In this document: positions 46,133 to 54,970 of the stretch, one piece after another | Layout of the letters: every line of letters starts with the position of its first letter | Numbering within the stretch: position 1 is the stretch's first letter | Source: Chryseobacterium mulctrae | Lineage (GTDB): Bacteria > Bacteroidota > Bacteroidia > Flavobacteriales > Weeksellaceae | Length of the DNA: 64,000 nucleotides | Direction of reading: 5' to 3' | Assembly (NCBI RefSeq): GCF_006175945.1 | Contig: NZ_VAJL01000001.1 | Location: 868,001-932,000 of the forward strand | The notes under the pieces: generated by a model | Seen by the model: only the letters and a program-made list of their open reading frames with translations | What the model was told of the DNA's origin: nothing | The model's database searches: none | Made by a program: the position numbers and the translations under genes

Positions 46133-47086
46133 TTAGTTTCTACACGCGAATATTAAATATTCTATTAAATCAATAGATTCTTCCTCAATCCATTCATCTT
46201 TTGAAATAAGCGAATCAATTACCTCAATCTGCCCAATCGTAAAATGAGACTGGTCAAGTCCTGAAAATTGCTTTTCCTGGCTCCATTTACTTTTGTGATG
46301 TTTTACCGTGACTGGTAATTTTTTAGCATTTTTAGGAGGTTCAATGAGTATTATATCTTTTCCTTTTTCTTTAAAAATATTTTTCACCTGGCAATAGATA
46401 TCTAGGCCGTTATAATCCCAGTCACAAAAATAATAGATGGGCAGGCCCAGCTTATCTGCCGAAATGTCTTGCAGGGGCTTCGTATTATTACCGCCAACGT
46501 ACCAGAGTTCAATGTTGCTCTTTTTGTATTCAACAGGTACCTTCAGGCAATCCAGATTTTCGCACAGTACGATAACCTGCGGCTCCAGGCAGTCAACGAC
46601 CCATCTCCATTGATGATTTTTTGGATCATTTTCAGGAAATGCATCTACTTCTAAAAGTTGCAATATCGCTTTCTCCAAAGAAGGCCTGTTCTCGATATAC
46701 TTTGAGTTTTCTTTTCTAAAAAGCTCCGCTGAAAGCTTTTTTCTGGTGGTCATCCTCTTTTTGATCTCTTGTTTATTGTAAAATACAAATATTAAAGCCT
46801 TCAGATCTTGTTCAGTAAAATTTTTCTTACTGTTATTCTCCAGCCCTGATTCCTCAAAAAACTTATTGTAATAGAGAAAAGTTTCCAAAAATTCTTTTTC
46901 ATAAAAAGGTTTAAACCTACTCGAGGACTCGAGAACTAAGTGATTTCCTTTTTGATATCTTACAAGCTTTTTTTGCGTAAAAATGATCCTTTCAATATAA
47001 CTGTTGTTCAGTATTTTTAACCTTGTTTTACCACCTACATATAATTCATGGAGGCCTCTTAAATATTTCCACTCTACTGTTCTCAT
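46133..47086 (-). CDS. jetD: Wadjet-like JetD (Toprim DNA-cleaving subunit)
   Basis: A 317-residue protein. The last half has a Toprim layout: VIVLCENLDCL (glutamate strand, about 155-165) and YYFCDWDYNGLDIY (DxD-type metal site, about 202), followed by the IILIEPP strand. JetD (DUF2220-like) provides the topoisomerase VI-type cleavage of circular plasmid DNA in Wadjet systems. The start overlaps the SMC gene end by four bases, and gene order A-B-C-D is canonical. It is shorter than some JetD proteins, so the N-terminal arm may be reduced. Identity rests on motif and gene order, not on a search. Confidence 0.8.
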   Translation of the reverse strand: MRTVEWKYLRGLHELYVGGKTRLKILNNSYIERIIFTQKKLVRYQKGNHLVLESSSRFKPFYEKEFLETFLYYNKFFEESGLENNSKKNFTEQDLKALIFVFYNKQEIKKRMTTRKKLSAELFRKENSKYIENRPSLEKAILQLLEVDAFPENDPKNHQWRWVVDCLEPQVIVLCENLDCLKVPVEYKKSNIELWYVGGNNTKPLQDISADKLGLPIYYFCDWDYNGLDIYCQVKNIFKEKGKDIILIEPPKNAKKLPVTVKHHKSKWSQEKQFSGLDQSHFTIGQIEVIDSLISKDEWIEEESIDLIEYLIFACRN

Positions 47087-50000
47087 ACTGTTCCGTTTTC
47101 AAGTAGACCAAATATTGGGACAGGATCATAATTTACCTCATCGTCCTCCACACTATTATGCAGGAGGTAGATATTCTGCTTGGCTGCATCTATCTTATGG
47201 GGAGATATTGACATAGAAATAATCTGATAATCATTAGCCTCTGCTATTTTATATAGCATATCAAAGTTTTTGCCCAAACCTGCTGCTTCATCAATGGCCA
47301 TAAAACGAATTGCATCCTTGTCTTTACTGCCAGATTTTTTGTCAAGTAATGCTAACTTGGCAATACACAAAAGTGCAATTGCAGAATACGTCTGACTGTT
47401 ACTTCCATCATTTTTCTTTCCGGAACTGTTTACCATTGAAAATTTAAGTCCATAATACGACTTAGGATTTAAGAGATCTTTTATTTTGGGTTTAAGGTTT
47501 CGGTCACCGCCCGAGCGGTAATAGGCCTGCTGAAGTTTATCGGTTAAAGAGTGATACTTTTCAAGCTCATTTGTAATCCCTTTCTCCTGTTCAAATAAAG
47601 TCTCGTCAGATCCAAGCTCAGCATCTTTTTTAATCTTCTCAACAAAGATTTGCATCCAGTCGGCTGAAAGTGAATTGTCTTTTATCTCAGCCAAGGTAGC
47701 CTTGTGACCGCCGGAGATTATTTTCTCATCATCGTTCAGAAAATTCCGAATCTGTCGTGCGATGTTTAACTGGGTACTGACTTCAAGCCAGACATCTTCA
47801 ATAATCGAAGCCAGTTTATTCAGCTTACGCGAATTCAATTTCTTGTTCTTTAAATTTATATCAGCCAGATACTTTCCTATTTTTTCAATAACATCTTTTT
47901 CCAAAATATTTTCATCACTTAGAATTTCGGGAGGTAAGATCTCTGCACACAAAGCCTGAAAATCTCCCGAATCCTCGAATCTTTTGAAATTATTGTTTAA
48001 ATTTTCCCCTGCAATGACATTATATTTGACGATATATTTATTTTCTGCTGCAGAACAATCTTCACGCAATTGCTCAACCTCCTCATATTGCCTGATCTTG
48101 GGAACATAGGTTGAAACAAAGAGTTCCGGACACTTACCATATGCATCATTCCTCTTCGACTTTAATTCATTTATCAGTCGATCCAATTCTTTAATCCTTT
48201 CTGAACCAGCATAATTCTTCTCCTGATTTTTGTAAATCCCGAAAAAATCATCATAAAACTCCGCATTATCTGAAGCATCGACCAGATCATTAAGGACAGT
48301 AGGCTGCTCTGCAGAATCAAAACGCCATTTACTTTTTATGCCTACAACTTGTTCATCGGATATGGCATCAATGAAAGATTTCTCCAGTTGGGATAGATTG
48401 CTTGATAAGGTTATCAACTCACTTTCTTCCTTTTTTAATGTTTTGTAGGAGTTTTCATACTGCATTGCTTTTGCCGGCACTTCACTATCATTCGCCAAAT
48501 TGAAATGATCGACAAGCTCATCTTTCTTTAACGCAAACAGTTCATGAGACTGTAATTGCACATCCAGCTCCCACTTTGCCCCCCAGGCTTTAACATATTC
48601 ATCGGCATCTCCAAGTTCTTCAAGAATCCTGTAAAGAACACTTAAATCTGCTAAACTCTTTTCTAAACCCTGTATATCCTTAGCAATGTTACTGGTCTGG
48701 ACCTCGAAATATTTTTTAATGTCATCTTTGTTTCCGGTATTGAACACAGGTTCAAAATCTTTTGAAATAAATTCAAGAACACCATTGAGATTTAGCCAAA
48801 ATCCAAGCTCATCTTCGCTATAAACTGGAATCTCCCCGTGAATCAATATCTCCGGCGACGGAAGATATCTGTACAGCTTATCCTGCGGTTGATCGACCCT
48901 GATGTCCTGATTCTGGAACATTCTGATGATTCCCTCCTGTCTCTGATTCAAAACACTGTCTGTTTCAAGAGCCCATCTGGCAATAGAAGTGGCTTCATCC
49001 AGGTTGTTTAGGGACCGAAGCTTATTTTTAAATTCGATTTCCTGTTGCAATAGGTCACAACTATGCTGAATCTGTACAAGTACTGCTTTTCCCGAATAAT
49101 TGGCCAGCAGGTTTGTTGATATCTTATTCTTTTGAATCTGCGCTTCAAGTTCATTTATCTTTCGGATATTATCCTTGGATTCCTGATAGCTGTCGTATTT
49201 GGCCAGAACCTGTTCGGCAGAAATTTCCAGCTCATCCAGCCAGCGCAAGAAATCACCTCTTTTCTTACGTTTATCGGTCCATTCCTTTGTTAGAACAAGA
49301 GCATCCTCAACCCGTTTCTCAATTACAGGTTGCTCTTGTGCTATTTCCTCCATTTTTTTTAAAAGAACAGATTCAAGAAGTGGAAGGAGCCTGGTGCTTT
49401 CTTCATATTTTAGTATCAATTCTTCGAGCTCCTTAAATAGACCATCTTGTTGCTGGCCCAGGAAATCATACTCGGCTTCGATATAGTCTTTAAAAAGACG
49501 CTCCTTTAAAACCTTCAGATCGAGCAGATCACTGAGTTTCTGCTGCTTAATTTTAAGCTTATCTATTTCCGCGACATTATCCTGAAACTGCTTCTCATCA
49601 CCCTGCAGCTCCTCAACCGTGGTTTCAAACCTGTTATAAAATTCTTTTTCTTTCTCATCACCGAACAGAAAAGACTGCAAGCTGACACTCTTATCCATAT
49701 CTAGCGATTCCCGCGAAAAAGCCTGAACAATCCTTGCGTAATTATGCAATGCCTGGTTACTTACCGAAAGATCCAGCGGCAGAATATCATTGTTAAATAA
49801 AATCTTATGGTAGGTCTGGGTCCTCTCCCAGCTTTCACAGGTCAGGTTAAAATTATCAATGATATGGTCACGTAATTCATTGATGGGCAAAATGGAATTA
49901 TCCCGCTGGAATTCAGCAACACCGAGCAGCTGGCCAAACGTTGCCAGCTTCGTATCGGCTTCAAAATTATTCCCCTGCTGAACAATGAACATCTCTGCAG

Positions 50001-50325
50001 CGCCCGAACTTTCCAGATATATCCCGACGATCACATATTGGTTCTTTTTGAGCTCAAGGCTCAAAAATGCATAGCCCATATCAGTACCCTTTCCCTCCGA
50101 TCGTAACACCAGAGTCTTAGCCTCTCTGGGACCACTACCTTTGGTGGGAGAATGGAAATAACGGACCCCAACAAAGATCAGCTGAAGTAGATCGGAAATC
50201 ATACTTTTACCTGCGCCCCCTTCCCCGACAAAATCCGTTCTGAAAGGACCGAACTCATAGTCAAAGTGCTGATGCCTGATGATTCCTAATGTTGACAGTC
50301 TTTTTATTCGCGGATAATCTTTCAT
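47083..50325 (-). CDS. jetC: Wadjet-like JetC (SMC ATPase)
   Basis: A 1,080-residue SMC-type ATPase. Walker A GEGGAGKSM lies at about residues 34-42 inside FVGEGGAGKSMISDLLQL. Long coiled-coil arms with a central hinge fill about 240-900. The C-terminus has a signature-like GSNSQTYSAIALLCIAKLALL (about 985) and Walker B IRFMAIDEAAGL (about 1020), then ISMSISP (D-loop/H region). SMC subunits of Wadjet extrude DNA loops and sense small circular plasmids. Overlaps jetB by four bases (ATGA) and jetD by four. Complete and intact. Confidence 0.87.
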   Translation of the reverse strand: MKDYPRIKRLSTLGIIRHQHFDYEFGPFRTDFVGEGGAGKSMISDLLQLIFVGVRYFHSPTKGSGPREAKTLVLRSEGKGTDMGYAFLSLELKKNQYVIVGIYLESSGAAEMFIVQQGNNFEADTKLATFGQLLGVAEFQRDNSILPINELRDHIIDNFNLTCESWERTQTYHKILFNNDILPLDLSVSNQALHNYARIVQAFSRESLDMDKSVSLQSFLFGDEKEKEFYNRFETTVEELQGDEKQFQDNVAEIDKLKIKQQKLSDLLDLKVLKERLFKDYIEAEYDFLGQQQDGLFKELEELILKYEESTRLLPLLESVLLKKMEEIAQEQPVIEKRVEDALVLTKEWTDKRKKRGDFLRWLDELEISAEQVLAKYDSYQESKDNIRKINELEAQIQKNKISTNLLANYSGKAVLVQIQHSCDLLQQEIEFKNKLRSLNNLDEATSIARWALETDSVLNQRQEGIIRMFQNQDIRVDQPQDKLYRYLPSPEILIHGEIPVYSEDELGFWLNLNGVLEFISKDFEPVFNTGNKDDIKKYFEVQTSNIAKDIQGLEKSLADLSVLYRILEELGDADEYVKAWGAKWELDVQLQSHELFALKKDELVDHFNLANDSEVPAKAMQYENSYKTLKKEESELITLSSNLSQLEKSFIDAISDEQVVGIKSKWRFDSAEQPTVLNDLVDASDNAEFYDDFFGIYKNQEKNYAGSERIKELDRLINELKSKRNDAYGKCPELFVSTYVPKIRQYEEVEQLREDCSAAENKYIVKYNVIAGENLNNNFKRFEDSGDFQALCAEILPPEILSDENILEKDVIEKIGKYLADINLKNKKLNSRKLNKLASIIEDVWLEVSTQLNIARQIRNFLNDDEKIISGGHKATLAEIKDNSLSADWMQIFVEKIKKDAELGSDETLFEQEKGITNELEKYHSLTDKLQQAYYRSGGDRNLKPKIKDLLNPKSYYGLKFSMVNSSGKKNDGSNSQTYSAIALLCIAKLALLDKKSGSKDKDAIRFMAIDEAAGLGKNFDMLYKIAEANDYQIISMSISPHKIDAAKQNIYLLHNSVEDDEVNYDPVPIFGLLENGTV

Positions 50326-50969
50326 TTCAGTTCATTTAACGTATTATCAATATCCACAATGTATTCCTCATAAATCTTTATCAACCTATCAAACGCCGGT
50401 AGCACGGTGAATTCATCGCCTTCTAAAATCAGCCATCCGATCTTTTTGAACTCGATCAGAGCTGACTGTACCGTGGAATCCAACATCGTGTCATTTACAT
50501 TGCCGGGACCGATATTTTTTGATTTTGCGATCAGATAATAAATGCCCCTTTTATAATCATCATAGTCGATCCGGATCTTTTCCTTTAGTCTCTGGACAGA
50601 GTCGAGCAATAAATCATTGTCAATATATACGATTTTATAAAGTATAAAGCCGATAATCACATATTCGCTTTTAAGGATATTACGGTGCCTGGAGGAAATT
50701 TTCCCACGGTCATTTCCATAGAAATCCAAATAAAAATAATTGTCCGGACTCTCGCCCCCCTCACTCAGCCGCACACCAAAAAAATTATGGTAATAATTCA
50801 CAAGACTTTTTATATTCCGCTGTATATAGGCGAAGTATCTGGTCTGGCTCCCGCTATCCTGAAAATGCACGCCATCCTTCAGTTGATAATCAATTGTGGC
50901 AAAAATTTCCCGTGCTTCCTCATCATAGAGGAAATCGAGCATTATGTCCTGATAATTGACATTTTCCAT
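50322..50969 (-). CDS. jetB: Wadjet-like JetB (MukE-like subunit)
   Basis: A 215-residue winged-helix-type protein. Small helices around NTMLDSTVQSALIEFKKIG (about 158) followed by WLILEGDEFTVLPAF match the last wing-like element of MukE/JetB proteins. It contacts the kleisin JetA and the SMC heads. It overlaps jetA by 28 bases and jetC by four, so all four are translationally coupled. The low conservation of this subunit makes the call depend on gene order. Confidence 0.72.
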   Translation of the reverse strand: MENVNYQDIMLDFLYDEEAREIFATIDYQLKDGVHFQDSGSQTRYFAYIQRNIKSLVNYYHNFFGVRLSEGGESPDNYFYLDFYGNDRGKISSRHRNILKSEYVIIGFILYKIVYIDNDLLLDSVQRLKEKIRIDYDDYKRGIYYLIAKSKNIGPGNVNDTMLDSTVQSALIEFKKIGWLILEGDEFTVLPAFDRLIKIYEEYIVDIDNTLNELK

Positions 50970-52255
50970 AATCCAATATTTTTATGTTCAGAATCTCTCT
51001 GCAGAGTTTTTTCTGTTAACAGTTTAAATTTACCCTCACTGGCATATACCTGCTTTATAACGTTGAACAAAACAGTTACCGCGATCTGGCTGCTCTGGGA
51101 ATCTCTCAGTATCTCAAAAAAATAGGCTGATAATCTGATCTCGCCTTTTAATTCAAGCTCCGCAAATATCAGTTTCTCCCACTTGCCAATAACTTCCATC
51201 TCCCGGATTTCCCTTTTGACCTTTTCTACATTCTCCTGTATGATTTCCTCATTTTGAACATATGTTTTTCTTTCCTTCGGCTTTGGTGGAAATAGCTCCT
51301 TATCTCTGCTTACAATAGTAAATTCAGGTGTATCGATGTGCAGTTGTGGTGGCTTAATGTTTCCGGGAAAAACAATATTCCTATTCTCCAAAACACTTTC
51401 ATTCAGAAGATGGATTATAAATTTCTCAACTTTTGAACTAAACGAAGGCTTATTCAATGTGGAAAATAATTTGCGGACCTTGGGTTGAATACGGTCTAAT
51501 TTCCGGTCGAGTGAATTGAGCCTGTCATTGATGTATCTCAGGCACGCATGAACCTCCAAGATCAGATCATTGATTACCGGATCAGTAAAATCTATATTAT
51601 CCAAGGTAGCACGGATATTATTGGTTTCTGAATACGCCGAACGGAGCTCCTGCACATGTGCTTGCGATTGTGACAACCGCTCCTGTGTGGCTACAAGTAC
51701 ATCAATAAAACTATGATCCGAAAAATTCGTCTCATTTTTTAAATCCTCAACGGACAGCACAATCTGACGGTCCAAAAAATCAAGCTGCTCCCTGAGGTCC
51801 GGTTCAAATTTTTTAAACGTTTCCTCGAGCCAGAATCTGGGATCATCCGAATTTTTGAGTGTTGAACTCAGATGGGAACATATCTGCTGAATTCTTGTGG
51901 GGTTAAATGCGCCCTTCAGCGTATCCTTTGCATGCAAACAGAATTTATTGGCATAATCCTTAAAATAATACTTTTGCTTTTCCTGATCATAATCCAAAAA
52001 ATATTCCTGAAGATCCATAATATGACCACTGTACACTTCTTTGGGATACCGCATATTGGTCTGATAAATTTCCTCAAATGCCGTATGGATATCTTTTTCG
52101 GAGAACTTGTCGTCATCAAATTCCTTATTGACAATTCTCTCATAAAGTATGACAATTGCCATTCCCACCTCTTTTGCGGGAAAAAGAAGCTTATAGGTTT
52201 CGTTCTCACTGAGAACACTCACAAAGTTGAAATCAGGTTTTAAATTTTCACTCAA
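50942..52255 (-). CDS. jetA: Wadjet-like JetA (kleisin subunit)
   Basis: A 437-residue protein with a predominantly helical, coiled-coil-rich centre (about 130-285: NETNFSDHSFIDVLVATQERL to LNSLDRKLDRIQPKVR), and a C-terminal winged-helix end (LFNVIKQVY, then LGLWKMSIIRT-like close). This is the MukF/JetA kleisin layout. The first gene of the jetABCD unit; its promoter box lies at 52303-52310. A MukF-like identity is inferred from architecture and position. Confidence 0.75.
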   Translation of the reverse strand: MSENLKPDFNFVSVLSENETYKLLFPAKEVGMAIVILYERIVNKEFDDDKFSEKDIHTAFEEIYQTNMRYPKEVYSGHIMDLQEYFLDYDQEKQKYYFKDYANKFCLHAKDTLKGAFNPTRIQQICSHLSSTLKNSDDPRFWLEETFKKFEPDLREQLDFLDRQIVLSVEDLKNETNFSDHSFIDVLVATQERLSQSQAHVQELRSAYSETNNIRATLDNIDFTDPVINDLILEVHACLRYINDRLNSLDRKLDRIQPKVRKLFSTLNKPSFSSKVEKFIIHLLNESVLENRNIVFPGNIKPPQLHIDTPEFTIVSRDKELFPPKPKERKTYVQNEEIIQENVEKVKREIREMEVIGKWEKLIFAELELKGEIRLSAYFFEILRDSQSSQIAVTVLFNVIKQVYASEGKFKLLTEKTLQRDSEHKNIGLWKMSIIRT

Positions 52256-52880
52256 ATGGCTACAAAAAGTATTAGTAATAGATTAAAAAAGATGTTCTTA
52301 AACAAATATATTAAAAACAAAAAGTAAAGTATTACGGCTATCCATTTTTATTATCAACAAATTTTGAGTAGACACAATATTTAATTGGCTGAAATTTCAA
52401 CAATTATGATAAGTATGCCGATTTTAACTCTAGAAGTATTAACTCTAAGAAACAATAAACCGTACAATTATGAATTGTATATTTACTTTGCGTATTATAC
52501 CAATCAATGTTCAATCCCTTGTTAAAAAAATCGAAGGCACTCACCAGTTTTCCGTTTTTGAGTAAGAATTCGATCCAGCTTTTATCAGGTCCCCGTTAAA
52601 TGTTAATGTGATGTGTAAATCTGATCTAGATACCTGAGGAATTGTTTTTTAGGGAATCTATGATCTACAAAATGATAAAATTTTGAAGCTCACAATTTAT
52701 ATTGGCAATTTCGACTAATTAAATCTTAATTCCTTAATGAAAACTTTAGTTTGATCACCACCTTTAATTCGGAACTGATTATTTAGACCAAAAACAATAT
52801 GTATTAGGCATCTAGTAGCTATTTTTTTATCCGGTTTCTTTGAATTTGGTTTCCACAGCTCTGCAATAGCCAAAACTAAT
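52256..52880. other. 625-bp spacer with possible gene remnants
   Basis: Between jetA and the alkB-like gene. A minus-strand frame ending near 52404 reads KSWIEFLLKNGKLVSAFDFF and onward without a start, and another, in the frame overlapping the alkB end, reads AIAELWKPNSKKPDKKIATR and ends near 52719. Both look like protein fragments of unknown origin. No complete gene is supported. Confidence 0.4.
52303..52310 (-). promoter_or_regulatory. -7 box (TATATTTG) of the jet operon
   Basis: TATATTTG on the minus strand, 47 bases before the jetA start, fits TAnnTTTG. Confidence 0.6.
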
Positions 52881-53507
52881 TTAGAAAATAACTTTCCTAA
52901 AAGTCAGCGAAACCCTGCTTTTCCTAGGAAAAGAACGTCCTTTATATACGTCAGTCTTTCTCCCGGCGATACCGTGTGTCCATTTGTAACGGGCTTCCTC
53001 AGACATAATCAACAGGCTTCTAGGCTCCAAAAGAAGTGAAACTATATTTTTACTTTCAATATTGATGAAATCCATTAGGCATGTTGACCCTAGACTGAGT
53101 GCAAAGATAGTCTCTCCAAAACATGGATGACAGTCAACGTGCCCGGCAATACCCTGTCCTGGGAGATATTCATTAACAATTAACTGATCAAAATTCTGAT
53201 CAATCAAATTTCTGCGCCGCATTTTATGAACAACAGGATCTACCCATGCCGGGAGATCCCCAAGATACATGGAATAATTCAACGAGCGCGCACGATAATC
53301 GTATTTATAACCATAGTGCTGAACACGTCTTTTTAAATCATTCAGCCATGGCTCCCTGTTAATGGACTCCAAAAGATTTTTTTCCTCTGCACCTGTGATA
53401 AAATTGGGAATATATCCAAGTCCTCTGATTACACTTAAATCTATCCCTTCATTTATTGATGGGATTTTGTCCATATCATCCGGTAGTGGATTAAATAAAT
53501 CGTACAT
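52881..53507 (-). CDS. AlkB-type 2-oxoglutarate/Fe(II) dioxygenase
   Basis: A 208-residue enzyme with the AlkB signature: YGYKYDYRARSL (substrate lid, about 66), iron-binding HVDCHPCFG (HxD, about 117-125), then YKWTHGIAGRK (distal His, about 169) and a late arginine in SRVSLTFRKV (RxxxxxR-type 2-oxoglutarate grip). AlkB enzymes oxidatively remove alkyl groups from DNA, RNA or protein. It is the last of a four-gene operon: its ATG follows the methyltransferase-like stop by two bases. Pairing an alkyl-removing enzyme with a methyltransferase-like protein suggests paired marking and un-marking, which is an inference. Confidence 0.9.
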   Translation of the reverse strand: MYDLFNPLPDDMDKIPSINEGIDLSVIRGLGYIPNFITGAEEKNLLESINREPWLNDLKRRVQHYGYKYDYRARSLNYSMYLGDLPAWVDPVVHKMRRRNLIDQNFDQLIVNEYLPGQGIAGHVDCHPCFGETIFALSLGSTCLMDFINIESKNIVSLLLEPRSLLIMSEEARYKWTHGIAGRKTDVYKGRSFPRKSRVSLTFRKVIF

Positions 53508-53509
53508 TT

Positions 53510-54970
53510 TTAAGTTAATTCTAAAATTTCAAAGTATACATCCTCGTGTGTCGGACCAAACATGCTGCTCCTTCTGTTATTGTAACTGACCCTTGCAGTA
53601 GTCGAAAATATGGGAGGCTCCACATATCTCAGCAGTCGTTTAAAATTGTTATATTTCACATTTTTAGCAGGGTCCGTGCTGTTCTGGAACAGAAGGTAAC
53701 AAGGTACATCAGGCTTAGATTTTCTAATGTGCATCACATCCTCTGCTAGTTTATTCTCATTAAGACTGTCGCTTGCAAACAGGTAACAGGTATTTATATA
53801 AATGCTATTTGCGTTGTCTAGCAGCTCATAGCCCAGTTCTGCAAGATCGGCAAGATAAAACGTCGTACCCTGATCGTTATATGCGCTGTTCTGCATCATG
53901 TATTCAGCCTCCTCACGCATCGACCCATAATAATCGACACCAAAATAGTCAAAAGAAACAAGTTCAGCACTATCCGAATAGAGATGGTCTACCAGTGCTA
54001 TGCCCGAAGTAGCCGGACCACAGCCTACATCAATAAACTTAATCCTGCCGTTTGTCCCATGAAATCGAGCTATATGGTTGAAACGGTCAAACAAATACAA
54101 GGAGGAGTAGTAATGTTTGCGCATATTAAAATAACAGTAAAGTTTAACAATATCATTACTGGTCAGATGGCCATATAAATCATCAAAATGTGCCTGCCCA
54201 AAATTAATGATCTTTTTCCTGACGGTATACTGGTCATAGCCCAGCAAAATCTCATGCCATTCCGTTCTGGGATGGTTACGGAGATAATCAAGAAACTTAT
54301 TGTTAAACAGCGCTTCTGTGAAAATAGAAGGCTCATAAATTTTTTTAACTTCATCTTCGATCGCTATCTCTGCGGTAAACTGCTGGCGGTTCTGTTGGTA
54401 GATCTCAAGTATAGGATACTGTTGAAGCAAATCAGGATCTTCAAAGAGTTCTTCGAAGGTATGCAGTGCAGCTATTTTGCCTTTTCCCTCAAGTAGAGCA
54501 GCAGTCTGCACGTGATAGGTGTATAGATCACGTAGTACGTCATTTTCGTAATCCTCCACCCCATCAGTTATCGCCGATGATAGTTTTTCAAGATACTTCC
54601 CAAAAAGCCTACAATGCGATTCCGCATCTCTATACTGCCTATGGTGCATCCATGCCCTGAGTCTATTCTTAAAGATGTTTTCACCAATATGGTTCGAACA
54701 GTTCATTACCGAGGCAAGTATATTTGCTCTCTTGAAATAAAAACCCAGTTCTTTGAATAAAAACTGTATTTCCTCGGATCCTTCGGTCTGATCATCAAGC
54801 TGCATGGTACTTAAAAGTACCAGAATCTGATTTGCAAGATCCGTATTTCCCCTATTGACATCAAGGTTGATGAACATCAGCTTCAGACTAGCTCTGTTTA
54901 TGGAGATGTGCCCGATGATCTCCTGTGCGTTCAGCTGAAGAATTGTATCTTGAAAATCCTGCAAAATCAT
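53510..54970 (-). CDS. Methyltransferase-like protein with helical N-terminus
   Basis: A 486-residue protein. Residues 1-300 are mostly helical with no familiar motif. A Rossmann-type SAM domain follows: motif I FIDVGCGPATSGIAL (about 312), acidic end of strand 2 YFGVDYYGSM (about 342), strand 4 SIYINTCYLFA (about 390). The rest is PCYLLFQNS and a final beta extension. It resembles class I SAM methyltransferases, but catalytic motifs such as DPPY or NPPF are missing, so substrate (DNA, RNA or protein) is open. TAATG coupling with the 709-residue gene upstream makes it part of the same unit. Confidence 0.65.
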   Translation of the reverse strand: MILQDFQDTILQLNAQEIIGHISINRASLKLMFINLDVNRGNTDLANQILVLLSTMQLDDQTEGSEEIQFLFKELGFYFKRANILASVMNCSNHIGENIFKNRLRAWMHHRQYRDAESHCRLFGKYLEKLSSAITDGVEDYENDVLRDLYTYHVQTAALLEGKGKIAALHTFEELFEDPDLLQQYPILEIYQQNRQQFTAEIAIEDEVKKIYEPSIFTEALFNNKFLDYLRNHPRTEWHEILLGYDQYTVRKKIINFGQAHFDDLYGHLTSNDIVKLYCYFNMRKHYYSSLYLFDRFNHIARFHGTNGRIKFIDVGCGPATSGIALVDHLYSDSAELVSFDYFGVDYYGSMREEAEYMMQNSAYNDQGTTFYLADLAELGYELLDNANSIYINTCYLFASDSLNENKLAEDVMHIRKSKPDVPCYLLFQNSTDPAKNVKYNNFKRLLRYVEPPIFSTTARVSYNNRRSSMFGPTHEDVYFEILELT

